From UBA4717 sp045577925 (lineage in GTDB: Bacteria; Bacillota; Clostridia; Oscillospirales; CAG-272): a stretch of DNA of 64,000 bases. The DNA lies in assembly GCA_045577925.1 (NCBI GenBank), contig JAZNJH010000031.1, positions 62,001 through 126,000 on the forward strand, given 5' to 3'. The notes beneath the pieces are model-generated. The model made no database searches. It was not told the origin of the DNA and saw nothing but the letters and a program-made list of their open reading frames with translations. This document shows positions 1 to 8,221 of this stretch, in pieces. The number at the start of each line of letters is the position of its first letter. Positions within the stretch are counted from its first letter, which is position 1. Made by a program: the position numbers and the translations under genes.

Positions 1-194
1 ACCGGAGCTATACTTTCATTAAAGTTTGATCCAAATACATCTATCACATTACTTTCAGGCATGGTATGTGTATTATTGTTTTGTGAACTGTTAGAACCCA
101 GATTCTTAACCAGGTTCATGATACTTTCCATCGCCCCCGGATCTGATAAAATGCTTCCAAGTTTTTTCTCTAAATCATTTGAGCCTTCATTCAC
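1..194 (-). CDS. Small hypothetical protein, N-terminal part (cut by window edge)
   Basis: The frame opens with GTG, whose bases overlap the TGA stop of the upstream gene (a GTGA overlap typical of translational coupling), and stays open to the window edge, about 64 codons. The visible protein starts MNEGSNDLEKKLGSILSDPG, continues as a short amphipathic helix (AMESIMNLVKNLG) and then becomes Asn/Ser/Gln rich. Small helical pairs of this kind occur in Clostridia (recollection, not searched), but I know no function. The coupling suggests the two products are made together. Confidence is in the gene existing, not in any role. Confidence 0.6.
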   Translation of the reverse strand, partial: MNEGSNDLEKKLGSILSDPGAMESIMNLVKNLGSNSSQNNNTHTMPESNVIDVFGSNFNESIAP

Positions 195-448
195 TTATTT
201 TCACCCCTTTTTCGGGCTTCATCTATTATCCTGCGAGCTTTATCATCTCCTATGATGCTAAGAGCTTCATTTGCATCTTTATCCGTTGCATTACGGATCA
301 CATTTCGCAATTTAATCAGATCATCGTTTGAAATATTGATTGAGGATTGGTTCATTCCGGCGGCTCCCGCAAGCGAGCTTACAACGCTTTTTAGCGATTT
401 ATCGTCAAGTGAAAGCAGACTGTTTTTTATATTGTTATCAATTTGCAT
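191..448 (-). CDS. Small conserved hypothetical protein (85 aa)
   Basis: A soluble, helical, charged 85-residue protein without membrane segments, cysteines or a recognised domain. The start chosen is the ATG preceded by GGAGGAAATC; a TTG four codons earlier overlaps that ribosome site and is unlikely. The tail ends in a basic, Arg-rich helix (KARRIIDEARKRGENK). It is coupled by a 4-base overlap to the next leftward gene, so the two probably form a small operon. The promoter would lie in the spacer shared with the rightward phosphoesterase gene. No function is proposed. Confidence 0.7.
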   Translation of the reverse strand: MQIDNNIKNSLLSLDDKSLKSVVSSLAGAAGMNQSSINISNDDLIKLRNVIRNATDKDANEALSIIGDDKARRIIDEARKRGENK

Positions 449-543
449 GATTTCCTCCAATGTTGTTTGTTTGTTAATATTATATGAGCTTTTTTTAAAA
501 TAGTTACCTAAAAATCTTAAATTACGGTACGAGGAGGTGTCCT

Positions 544-1059
544 ATGAAAATACTGGTGTTTTCAGATTCACATCAATACAACAGATTTTTAAAATCTGCA
601 ATAGATATGCATCTTAATTCAGGGGCTGTTGATTGTATATTTTATTTGGGAGATGGCGTCAGGGATATAAACGGACTCTATCCTCAGATTCCAATCTGCT
701 ACGTTGATGGCAATTACGAAGAATACATAACAGGCTTTATTGACCGCAAAAAGCTTAAAAGCGACGTCGTTGTTGATTTTATGGGATTCAGATTCTTTCT
801 GACCCATGGTCACAGATATTCTGTAAAAAGTACTATTGACAACGTTGTCAGAGCCGCACGAGACAGGGATGCCGACGTTGTTTTGTTTGGCCACACACAC
901 GAGCAGTATTATAAATATATTCCGCCGGAAAGTGACTCAGATAAACCTCTGTACATATTTAATCCGGGTAGTATCTCTCGCCCGCGTGATAATAAATTTT
1001 CATATGGCATTATTGAAATTCAGAATAATAATATGCTGATTACTCACGCTACAATATAA
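544..1059 (+). CDS. YfcE/MJ0936-type metallophosphoesterase
   Basis: A 171-residue calcineurin-like phosphoesterase with every metal-ligand motif of the small YfcE/MJ0936 group: D8-x-H10, GD at 36-37, GN at 56-57, HGH at 88-90 and GHTH at 116-119. Members are cytosolic dinuclear-metal phosphodiesterases; their natural substrates are usually unknown. Length is normal and no cap domain is present. The ATG is preceded by GAGGAGGTGTCCT, an excellent ribosome site. A two-helix membrane protein follows after 23 bases on the same strand and is probably cotranscribed. The family is certain, the substrate is not. Confidence 0.92.
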   Translation: MKILVFSDSHQYNRFLKSAIDMHLNSGAVDCIFYLGDGVRDINGLYPQIPICYVDGNYEEYITGFIDRKKLKSDVVVDFMGFRFFLTHGHRYSVKSTIDNVVRAARDRDADVVLFGHTHEQYYKYIPPESDSDKPLYIFNPGSISRPRDNKFSYGIIEIQNNNMLITHATI

Positions 1060-1082
1060 TTTGATTCAGAAAGGAAGTTTAA

Positions 1083-1556
1083 ATGCTAACTTTTACTGTA
1101 CCGAAGGCACGAAAGAACGGACATGTCGCTATTACGCTTTTGATAATAGGATTAACGTTTTTTCTTTTAAGTTCAGTTATTAAACTCTATCCGTATATTT
1201 TTCAGATTACAGGCCTTGCTTTTCTGGTTTTCTCAATTCAGATAATGCAAAGATATGTTTTGTCGGATTTCGTTTATATTATTGATGACGGTGATGACGG
1301 AGATGCTATTCTTAGCGTCTTAAGAGTACAGGGTAGTAAAAGGGTAATTGTATGCAGTGTCAGTCTTATGAAATGTGTAATGACCGACGATTACGACAAG
1401 ATCGAACTAAAACCTGATAATTCGTTCGATTACAGACAAAATGTCCTTTCACAAAACAAATTTGCCATTCTATACAATGAAAATGATAAAAATATACTGA
1501 TAAAACTAGAAGCTGACGATAACTTCATTCGCGAAATATCATCGAGGATATGTTAA
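1083..1556 (+). CDS. Hypothetical membrane protein, two N-terminal helices
   Basis: A 157-residue protein with a basic N-terminus, two hydrophobic segments at about residues 16-33 and 37-54, and an acidic cytosolic C-terminal domain of about 95 residues containing IDDGDDGDA. Two short N-terminal helices followed by a small folded domain recall PH-like membrane proteins, but I cannot assign a family. It is preceded by AGAAAGGAAG and ends just before a strong bidirectional terminator. It probably shares a transcript with the upstream phosphoesterase. Confidence 0.7.
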   Translation: MLTFTVPKARKNGHVAITLLIIGLTFFLLSSVIKLYPYIFQITGLAFLVFSIQIMQRYVLSDFVYIIDDGDDGDAILSVLRVQGSKRVIVCSVSLMKCVMTDDYDKIELKPDNSFDYRQNVLSQNKFAILYNENDKNILIKLEADDNFIREISSRIC

Positions 1557-1563
1557 AAAAACT

Positions 1564-1598
1564 AAAAGGCAGACAAATTAAAAATTTGTCTGCCTTTT
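1564..1598. terminator. Bidirectional intrinsic terminator
   Basis: A perfect 16-bp stem with a 3-base loop. The arms begin AAAAGGCAGACA, so the A-run of one arm is the U-tract of the other. It sits exactly between the convergent membrane-protein gene and mnmM and can serve both strands. Confidence 0.93.
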
Positions 1599-2150
1599 TC
1601 ATTTTGTTTCGATAATAAAAAAATACGGTGAAGTTGGTGAGTTGCACAGTCTGAATTTGCCTATGCAATATTTATATCTGGAATAATTTTTGAATAGCTC
1701 GCTCAAGAGCTTACCTTCAATTTCGCCTTCATCATGACCGGGATACACTGCTATAAGCAAAGCAGCATCCGAATCCATGAGCTCTATGGCGGCTTTGACC
1801 GCTTCTATCGTAGTTTCTCTGAGCGTTGTAATTCTCTTATCACCGCCGGGGAGATACCCAAGATTAAACATACCTACTTTAACAGGTTCGTGAACAAACT
1901 CTCTGACTCTGTGGTGAGAAGCGCATATCAGGCGGTAATTGCTCGGGCAATTTTCTTTTTTGAGGTTTTCTGCCGTGCTTATCAAAGCAGATTCCTGTAT
2001 ATCGAAGGCATATACTTTTCCTGATTCTTTGACTGAGTGGGACAAAAATGCTGTGTCATGGCCATTTCCCATAGTGTAGTCTACAACAACCGCACCTTCT
2101 TTAAGATGAGGGAGCAAAAAGCTTTTTTCGAGTGTAAGTAAATCTATCAT
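1599..2150 (-). CDS. mnmM: tRNA (mnm5s2U34) methyltransferase MnmM (YtqB)
   Basis: A 183-residue class I SAM methyltransferase of the YtqB family. The SAM loop VDYTMGNGHDTAFL (about residues 23-36) and the FNLGYLPGGDK motif (about 95-105) mark the family. The B. subtilis member methylates the 5-aminomethyl group of wobble uridine 34 in a subset of tRNAs. The length matches the family. It is preceded by a 145-base leader from a good promoter and has only a weak ribosome site. It is transcribed alone, convergent with the upstream pair and divergent from the nuclease-like gene. Confidence 0.88.
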   Translation of the reverse strand: MIDLLTLEKSFLLPHLKEGAVVVDYTMGNGHDTAFLSHSVKESGKVYAFDIQESALISTAENLKKENCPSNYRLICASHHRVREFVHEPVKVGMFNLGYLPGGDKRITTLRETTIEAVKAAIELMDSDAALLIAVYPGHDEGEIEGKLLSELFKNYSRYKYCIGKFRLCNSPTSPYFFIIETK

Positions 2151-2295
2151 ATTAAAATTCTATAACCTGTCCTAACTTTGAAGATTTAATCCAGCTTCAA
2201 TGTCTTTAATATCAAAAAGTATATCTTGGTTTGATATCGTCAGATCTGTTTTTTAAATTGTTATAACATCAACACCTGACTCATTACTATTTTAT

Positions 2296-2323
2296 ATTAT
2301 ATAGTAAATTAAAGAAAAGTCAA
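2296..2323 (-). promoter_or_regulatory. Sigma-A promoter for mnmM
   Basis: On the minus strand TTGACT is followed by a 16-base spacer and TATAAT, roughly 145 bases upstream of the mnmM ATG. Confidence 0.7.
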
Positions 2324-2350
2324 GAAAATAATCGAATGTTTAAAATATTA

Positions 2351-2379
2351 TTGCAAATTTCCCCTAAAAATGATATCAT
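2351..2379 (+). promoter_or_regulatory. Sigma-A promoter for the nuclease-like gene
   Basis: TTGCAA, a 17-base spacer and TATCAT lie just upstream of the TTGGAGGTG ribosome site of the next gene, giving a very short leader. Confidence 0.6.
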
Positions 2380-2403
2380 AATTATAGCTACTTGGAGGTG
2401 TGT

Positions 2404-3147
2404 ATGAAGCACGATATTTTAATTTTCAACAATAAAATATCTGAATATGACGCGTCATCAGATAGGAGATCTATTGGAACTCTAGGCGAAAGATGCCTTC
2501 ATTCTATAATAAAAAACTATTATGAGCCTGATCCTGACAAACAGGAAGTTAAGGTATGCGGATTTGTTGCAGATATACTTAACGGCGATAGAATTATAGA
2601 AATACAAACCAATAATTTTCATTCGCTTGCGAGAAAGCTTGAAGAATATTTAAAGTTTTATAAGGTGACGGTCGTATATCCTGTTTCACACGTTAAACAT
2701 ATAGTCTGGATAGATCCCGATACAGGCGAAATTGTTAAAAGAAACAAATCACCAAAGCTTGGAACCGGTCGAGAGTTTTTATATGAGGCCTCAAAAATCC
2801 GGAAATATCTTACTAACGACAATTTGAATTTCGAAATACTTTTGATAGATATGGATGAATACAGACTTTTAAACGGTTGGGATAAAAAGAAAAAACGCGG
2901 GTCAATACGATGTGACAGAAAGCCTCTCTACTTACACAGAATAATATCTATTGAATCAAAATACGATCTTAATAAAATATTGCCTCCCGATTTCCCGGAC
3001 GGCGAGTTTAAATTTGCAGATTTTGAAAAGCTTATGAAAATGAAAAACAGAACGGCGCGATATTCGTTAAATACACTTATCGAATACGGCGCCGTAGAGG
3101 TTGTTTCAAAAGAGAAGCGTGCGAAACTTTATCGCAGAGTAATATGA
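2404..3147 (+). CDS. Putative PD-(D/E)XK nuclease-like protein with winged-helix C-terminus
   Basis: A 247-residue protein of unknown function. An N-terminal helix containing GERCLHSIIKNYYE is followed by VADILNGDRIIEIQT, a Glu...Asp...Glu-x-Gln layout like the PD-(D/E)XK nuclease core with Gln in the usual Lys position. The last 55 or so residues (FADFEKLMKMKNRTARYSL onward) look like a winged-helix DNA-binding domain. The ATG is used because GGAGG stands at the right distance; the TTG four codons earlier lies inside that site. It is transcribed alone, opposite ldh. No restriction methylase or toxin partner is next to it. Fold and role are inference; a fold search would decide. Confidence 0.7.
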   Translation: MKHDILIFNNKISEYDASSDRRSIGTLGERCLHSIIKNYYEPDPDKQEVKVCGFVADILNGDRIIEIQTNNFHSLARKLEEYLKFYKVTVVYPVSHVKHIVWIDPDTGEIVKRNKSPKLGTGREFLYEASKIRKYLTNDNLNFEILLIDMDEYRLLNGWDKKKKRGSIRCDRKPLYLHRIISIESKYDLNKILPPDFPDGEFKFADFEKLMKMKNRTARYSLNTLIEYGAVEVVSKEKRAKLYRRVI

Positions 3148-4113
3148 TCAGATCGTAACCTCTTCTAAGAGATCGCTTACACTCTCTATAACACTGCCCA
3201 GAACGTGTGCTGAAGCTCTTAGTCTTCTTTCTTCATCTGCATTCAGCGGAATTTCAAGCAAATCACTGATGCCATCACTTCCAACCACGGCAGGAAGCCC
3301 CATACACATCCCTGATAGCCCGTAATGACCGTCAACAAGGCAGGATACGGGCAATACGGATTTTTGATCTTTCACTATACTTCGAACGATCCTTAGCGTT
3401 GCCTGGCCTATTGCGTAATAGGTAGCACCTTTTCCTTCTATGATCTTGTATGCGCTGTCTCTGACCTGCTCATACATTGATTCGAGAGTGGCAGCATCGC
3501 ATATTTTTCCTGTTATTCTACAATAGTCGTCGAGATCGACACCGGATACGTTTGCGCTGCTCCATACTGCCAGCTCACTGTCTCCGTGTTCACCGATTAT
3601 AAAGGAGTGAACGTTTCTGCTGTCAACGCCAATGTGCTCACCGACAAGGTATTTAAGTCTACCTGTATCGAGAACCGTTCCTGAGCCGATGACTCTGTGG
3701 CTGTCAAAGCCTGAAAGCTTCAGCGCAGCATATGTTAGTATGTCAACGGGATTTGAAACTACCAGCAATATACACTCCTTGTTAATTGCTGCGATTTGCG
3801 GGATTATACTTTTGAATATTTCTACGTTGCGGTGTACAAGTTCTATTCTTGTTTCACCGCTTTTCTGACTCGTTCCGGCAGCGATTATAACGATATATGC
3901 ATCTGAAATGTCTTCATAATTGCCTGCATATATTTTCATTGGGGCAATAAATGGAAGTCCGTGATTAAGGTCCATAGCTTCACCACAGGCTTTCTTATGA
4001 TTTGAATCGATCAGCACCATTTCGGAAAACAGCCCATGATCCATGAGTGTATATGCAATAGTTGATCCTACAAAGCCGCATCCGATTACTGCGCATTTTT
4101 GTTTGTTTATCAT
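3148..4113 (-). CDS. ldh: L-lactate dehydrogenase
   Basis: NAD-dependent enzyme reducing pyruvate to L-lactate and regenerating NAD in fermentation. The Rossmann loop GCGFVGS is at residues 11-17 with acidic D36 ending the second strand, which selects NAD. The substrate loop reads TSQKSGETR, with Gln83 at the position that separates lactate from malate dehydrogenases and the proton-relay Arg89. Catalytic His176 lies in GEHGDSE and SNPVD is at 120-124. At 321 residues the length is normal. It is separated from the upstream mntP by a large hairpin terminator, so it is probably transcribed alone; no clear Rex site was seen. Confidence 0.95.
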   Translation of the reverse strand: MINKQKCAVIGCGFVGSTIAYTLMDHGLFSEMVLIDSNHKKACGEAMDLNHGLPFIAPMKIYAGNYEDISDAYIVIIAAGTSQKSGETRIELVHRNVEIFKSIIPQIAAINKECILLVVSNPVDILTYAALKLSGFDSHRVIGSGTVLDTGRLKYLVGEHIGVDSRNVHSFIIGEHGDSELAVWSSANVSGVDLDDYCRITGKICDAATLESMYEQVRDSAYKIIEGKGATYYAIGQATLRIVRSIVKDQKSVLPVSCLVDGHYGLSGMCMGLPAVVGSDGISDLLEIPLNADEERRLRASAHVLGSVIESVSDLLEEVTI

Positions 4114-4178
4114 TTCTATATTCCTCTGCTTGATAGTATTTTGTATTAGTATTAGCAGAAAAACATAAAATTTGCATA

Positions 4179-4255
4179 AAAAAAGACTCTTATAATGATA
4201 TGCACCTCCAAAAGTGTCTAACTTTTGGGGTGCATATCATAACAGAGTCTTTTTT
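4179..4255 (-). terminator. Very long near-palindromic hairpin (terminator between mntP and ldh)
   Basis: Two arms of about 36 bases pair almost completely (AAAAAAGACTCT at the outer end, ATATGCACC inside, CCAAAAGT at the loop), with only small internal bulges and a 5-base loop. Both outer ends give U-tracts, so it can terminate mntP transcripts. It is far longer than the other terminators in the window. Confidence 0.8.
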
Positions 4256-4258
4256 GTT

Positions 4259-4840
4259 TTAAAATGTAATAATACCAAGATGCTCGAGTAATATTTTTGT
4301 TCCCATCGCAATAAGAACTATGCCGCCAATAAGTTCAGAGACAGATTTATATTTGCTCCCGAAAATATTACCGATCTTTACACCAACAGCCGAAAGAACG
4401 AACGTTGTTATGCCTATAAAGCTTACTGAAGGGATAAGTTCAACTTTTAAGAATGCTAGCGTTATTCCGACAGCTAAGGCATCAATGCTTGTTGCAACAG
4501 CTAAAGGAAGCATTACGCGTGGACTGAATTTTCCTTCTGAATTTTTGCAGCATTCGCAGTCATCATCTTTTTCTCGTGACTCGCGTATCATATTAAATCC
4601 GATTATGCCAAGCAGTACAAAGGCTATCCAGTGATCGACGTTTGTGATAAGTGACTCAAATTGTTTGCCTAACATATACCCGATGAGTGGCATGAATGCC
4701 TGAAAAAATCCGAAATATGCACCGGTTATAAGCATGTGCGATATTTTAAGCTTGCTTACGGAGAGGCCTTTGCATACTGCTACAGCAAAAGCATCCATTG
4801 ATAAAGCGACTGCAAGAATAAAAATTTCAATGTTGCTCAT
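4259..4840 (-). CDS. mntP: Manganese efflux pump MntP
   Basis: A 193-residue inner-membrane manganese exporter with about six hydrophobic segments and an internal repeat. The first repeat carries ALSMDAFAVAVCKG with Asp16; the second, near residue 118, carries VATSIDALAVG. Both acidic positions are the known essential ones. The central cytosolic loop reads EKDDDCECCKNSEGK, a Cys/Asp-rich insertion not typical of the family in my experience. It follows truA by 24 bases, at the end of the ruv-ecf operon. No yybP-ykoY manganese riboswitch precedes it, so control by manganese is not visible here. Confidence 0.93.
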   Translation of the reverse strand: MSNIEIFILAVALSMDAFAVAVCKGLSVSKLKISHMLITGAYFGFFQAFMPLIGYMLGKQFESLITNVDHWIAFVLLGIIGFNMIRESREKDDDCECCKNSEGKFSPRVMLPLAVATSIDALAVGITLAFLKVELIPSVSFIGITTFVLSAVGVKIGNIFGSKYKSVSELIGGIVLIAMGTKILLEHLGIITF

Positions 4841-4864
4841 GAATGTGTCCTTTCAAGACTCTTG

Positions 4865-5632
4865 TTAAAAATATATGTTTTTAAACTCAACTTTATTAAG
4901 ATATAAACCGTGAGCGGGAAGTGTAGGTCCTGCAAGAGAGCGGTCTTTTGAGTTTATTATATTTACAATATAGTCAGGGGCAATTTTTCCCTGAGCGACT
5001 TCCATAAGAGTCCCTGCTATTATCCTCACCATGTTATATAAAAAACCGTCTGCGCAAGCGTATATACTCACAATATCATTTGATTTGACCGCTTTAACGT
5101 ATTTTACGTTTCTTATAGTGTCAGAAACTGCAGAGCCGCTTGCCATAAAAGATTTAAAATCGTGTGTGCCCGCAATTTTCTCGCCGGCCGTGTTCATTAA
5201 ATCAACCATATGGTCTGTAACAGGGAAGGGAGTGTAATATGATCGCCCATATTCAAACGGGTCCTTGTGCTTGCCGCAGTATATTCGATATTCGTATTCC
5301 TTTGAAACAACGTCGTGCCTTACGTGAAATGAGTCTGACACTACCATGGCATCAAGAATTGATATGTCGCATGGAAGGGAAGAATTAAGCGCATATGGTA
5401 TCTTTTCAATCGGAATATTAATGCCACAATCGTCGTCTGTGTTAAACGTGGCATAATAAACGTTTGCGTGAACACCGCTATCTGTTCTGCTGCAGCCTTT
5501 CACATCATATCTTTTTTTATAAACATTTTCAATACAGTCCTGGATCGTTGATTGGACGGTACGAGTATCGGGTTGAACCTGAAATCCAAAGAAGGAGCTT
5601 CCAAGATATTTTAGTTTTATAAGGATCTTCAT
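4865..5632 (-). CDS. truA: tRNA pseudouridine(38-40) synthase TruA
   Basis: Forms pseudouridine at positions 38-40 of the tRNA anticodon arm. The catalytic Asp51 lies in GCSRTDSGVHA (46-56), FFGFQVQP (14-21) is the N-terminal family signature, and the second half repeats the fold. Length (255 aa) is normal. Its ATG overlaps the stop region of ecfT by 4 bases, so it is translationally coupled. The pairing ecfA-ecfT-truA is widespread in Firmicutes and supports the call. Confidence 0.95.
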   Translation of the reverse strand: MKILIKLKYLGSSFFGFQVQPDTRTVQSTIQDCIENVYKKRYDVKGCSRTDSGVHANVYYATFNTDDDCGINIPIEKIPYALNSSLPCDISILDAMVVSDSFHVRHDVVSKEYEYRIYCGKHKDPFEYGRSYYTPFPVTDHMVDLMNTAGEKIAGTHDFKSFMASGSAVSDTIRNVKYVKAVKSNDIVSIYACADGFLYNMVRIIAGTLMEVAQGKIAPDYIVNIINSKDRSLAGPTLPAHGLYLNKVEFKNIYF

Positions 5633-6444
5633 ATAATACCGCCGAATTTATTTATGAATACTACAAGAACGCCGAAAGCGATAAATATAAATACTGACAT
5701 AAAGTCAATACAGGTTAGTTTCGGAGTGTTCATTTTTGTTCTGCCGTCACCACCGTGATAGCATCTGCACTCCATTGCGGTTGCAAGTTCATCGGCTCTT
5801 CTGAAGGAAGAAATAAACAAAGGTATCAAAACAGGTATAAGCGCTTTTGCACGGTCTGCTAAGCTTCCGCTTGAAAAATCAGCACCACGAGCTTTTTGTG
5901 CACTCATTATTTTGTCAGTTTCCTCTATCAGTGTCGGTATAAATCTTAATGCTATCGTCATCATAAGCGAAAATTCATGCACAGGAACCTTTATAGCCTT
6001 GAGCGGCGATAAAAGCTTTTCTAAGCCATCTGTCAGCATTATAGGAGATGTTGTATAGGTTAACAATACCGAAGTTCCGATAATAAGTGATACTATTCTA
6101 AGCACCATAAATAGCGCAAAGAAAAGTCCCTCTTCATAAATCTTGATAATACCGAATGAAAAAACAAGATTTTCGCCGGTCGTCCAGAATATATTCAAAA
6201 TTGAAGTGAATACAAGAACAAAAACTATTGGTTTAAGTCCTTTGAGGACAACTCTCAGGTTTATTTTTGATATGCAAATGCATGACAGTGCAAGCAAAAA
6301 CACAAAGAGGTATGAAAGCAGGCTTTTTGCCGAAAATATTATTACAATAAATATTATCGTTAAAATGATCTTTATTCTTGGATCAAGCCTGTGAAGTATT
6401 GAGTTGCCCGGAAAGAATTGACCGAGCGTGATATCTTTTATCAT
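5629..6444 (-). CDS. ecfT: ECF transporter transmembrane protein EcfT
   Basis: The scaffold membrane subunit of the group II energy-coupling-factor transporter. It binds EcfA1/EcfA2 and exchangeable vitamin S components. The N-terminal GQFFPGNSILHRLDPR, several hydrophobic segments, and the coupling-helix motif ARGADF followed by a long amphipathic region with FRRADELATAMECR are diagnostic. I start at the ATG preceded by GGAGAACAAT; the ATG four codons earlier has no ribosome site. At 271 residues it is a normal EcfT. It follows ecfA2 and overlaps truA. Confidence 0.93.
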   Translation of the reverse strand: MIKDITLGQFFPGNSILHRLDPRIKIILTIIFIVIIFSAKSLLSYLFVFLLALSCICISKINLRVVLKGLKPIVFVLVFTSILNIFWTTGENLVFSFGIIKIYEEGLFFALFMVLRIVSLIIGTSVLLTYTTSPIMLTDGLEKLLSPLKAIKVPVHEFSLMMTIALRFIPTLIEETDKIMSAQKARGADFSSGSLADRAKALIPVLIPLFISSFRRADELATAMECRCYHGGDGRTKMNTPKLTCIDFMSVFIFIAFGVLVVFINKFGGII

Positions 6445-6485
6445 ATTGTTCTCCATACGTCAAAGTGACGTAATTGTTTAGTGCA

Positions 6486-7337
6486 CTATTTTCGCAGAAT
6501 ACCGTCTATTTTAGAAGCCGCCGTATTAACATTATAACAGTTGCTGCTTATTGGCATCCCTTTATCTGACAGCTTTTTCGAAAGATATGTTATCGCAGGA
6601 ACGTCGAGACCGACAGAACGAAGATCGTCGCTTCTTGCAAAAATATCATCCTTGCAGCCTTGCATGAAGAGCTTAGCCTGACTCATAACAACGATCTCAT
6701 CAGAGTACCTTGCCATATCTTCCATGCTGTGGCTTACGATTATAACTGTAGATTTTCTTGCCTTTTGATATTCAAGGATACCTTTGAATATTTCTTCGCG
6801 TCCGCGAGGGTCAAGCCCTGCGGCAGGCTCATCAAGAACAAGTATCTCCGGTTGCATCGCCATGATTCCTGCAATAGCAACTCTTCTTTTCTGACCGCCC
6901 GAAAGATCGAATGGCGATTTTTCAAGCATCGCGCTATCAATACCGCATAAATCTGCGGCGTCTTTAACGCGTTTTTCAATCTCTTTTTCGTCGAGCTTCA
7001 TGTTTTTAGGTCCAAAAGCAATATCTGCTTTTACCGTTTCTTCAAAAAGCTGATATTCGGGATACTGAAACACCAAGCCGACTTTATATCTGTATTTACT
7101 GATTTGTTTGGGATCGCTCCATATATTTTCACCCATAACCGTAATAGTTCCAAAATCCGGCTTTTCTAGCCCGTTAAGTAATTTAACAAGCGTTGATTTT
7201 CCCGAGCCGGTATGTCCCATAAGACCGGTTATAATTCCCGCTTTGAAGGAAAGTGATATGTTATCAAGAGCGATCCTCTCAAAAGGAGTTGACTTGCTGT
7301 AAGTGTATGAAACGTTATTTATTTCAATTGCATTCAT
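6486..7337 (-). CDS. ecfA2: ECF transporter ATPase EcfA2
   Basis: The second ATPase of the ECF module. Walker A GHTGSGKS is at residues 41-48, the Q-loop context VFQYPEYQLFEETV follows, then the LSGGQKRRVAIAG signature and Walker B ILVLDEPAAGLDP. The QLFEETV stretch is typical of EcfA2. It hydrolyses ATP on the cytosolic face of EcfT to power vitamin uptake through S components such as RibU, encoded about 49 kb away. The 283-residue length is normal. It lies 5 bases after ecfA1, within the same operon. Confidence 0.94.
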   Translation of the reverse strand: MNAIEINNVSYTYSKSTPFERIALDNISLSFKAGIITGLMGHTGSGKSTLVKLLNGLEKPDFGTITVMGENIWSDPKQISKYRYKVGLVFQYPEYQLFEETVKADIAFGPKNMKLDEKEIEKRVKDAADLCGIDSAMLEKSPFDLSGGQKRRVAIAGIMAMQPEILVLDEPAAGLDPRGREEIFKGILEYQKARKSTVIIVSHSMEDMARYSDEIVVMSQAKLFMQGCKDDIFARSDDLRSVGLDVPAITYLSKKLSDKGMPISSNCYNVNTAASKIDGILRK

Positions 7338-7342
7338 ATAAT

Positions 7343-8221
7343 TTACTTATCCAAATTTTTGTAATAATCATATATAGACTTTGCACAGTCATCTATGCTA
7401 AGGGTATCAGGTTCATGAATCCTGTGTCCCATTTTATTTAGTTCATGAATCAGGTCATATTGTTGAGGAACATCAAGACCGGCACTTTTTATAAGCTTAA
7501 CGTTTGTGAAAACATTATATGGAGTTGAATCGGCAATGATGCTTCCTTCATTCATAACTATCACCCGGTCTGCCATAAGTGCCTCATTCATATAGTGCGT
7601 TATATGAATAACGGTTATATTATACTCACGGTTTAACTTGAGTATGGTTTCCATTACTTCTTTTCTGCCGGCAGGATCAAGCATTGCTGTTGATTCGTCA
7701 AATACTATACACTCAGGCATCATTGCAATTATTCCGGCTATTGCTACACGTTGCTTCTGTCCGCCTGAAAGCTGGTGCGGAGAATGCCTTTTGTATTCAC
7801 TCATTCCGACAAGCTCAAGTGCATCATCAACACGCCTTCTTATTTCCGTAGGTTCAAGCCCAAGATTTTCGGGCCCGAAAGCCACGTCTTCTTCGACTAT
7901 TGTTGCTACAAGCTGATTATCGGGGTTCTGAAAAACCATGCCTATGTTTTTTCTTATTTTCAGAACGTCGGTTTCAGTTAAGTCGGGGCTAGTAAGTTCT
8001 ATGTCGCCAATACATATGCTTCCGCTTGTAGGAGATAGTATAAGGTTTAATAATTTAGCAAGTGTTGATTTGCCCGAGCCGTTATGGCCAAGTACTGCAA
8101 CAAAGCTTCCTTTTTTTATTTCAAGTGTTATATCATTCACTGCAGGGGATTCGAGTGTGTTGTTACTTTCTTCGTAAGAGAATGATACGTTTTTTAACTT
8201 GATAAACGGTTCATTAGTCAT
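7343..8221 (-). CDS. ecfA1: ECF transporter ATPase EcfA1
   Basis: First ATPase of the ECF module. Walker A GHNGSGKS is at residues 45-52, the Q-loop region reads MVFQNPDNQLVATIVEEDVA, then LSGGQKQRVAIAG and Walker B CIVFDESTAMLDP. The DES/AMLDP form instead of DEP/AGLDP is characteristic of EcfA1 and separates it from EcfA2 next door. It forms an asymmetric dimer with EcfA2. Its start overlaps the end of the upstream methyltransferase gene by 8 bases, so translation is coupled. Confidence 0.94.
   Translation of the reverse strand: MTNEPFIKLKNVSFSYEESNNTLESPAVNDITLEIKKGSFVAVLGHNGSGKSTLAKLLNLILSPTSGSICIGDIELTSPDLTETDVLKIRKNIGMVFQNPDNQLVATIVEEDVAFGPENLGLEPTEIRRRVDDALELVGMSEYKRHSPHQLSGGQKQRVAIAGIIAMMPECIVFDESTAMLDPAGRKEVMETILKLNREYNITVIHITHYMNEALMADRVIVMNEGSIIADSTPYNVFTNVKLIKSAGLDVPQQYDLIHELNKMGHRIHEPDTLSIDDCAKSIYDYYKNLDK

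Noticed and set aside
4841..4864. Manganese riboswitch upstream of mntP
   Set aside because: Only 24 bases separate truA and mntP, with no room for a yybP-ykoY element.
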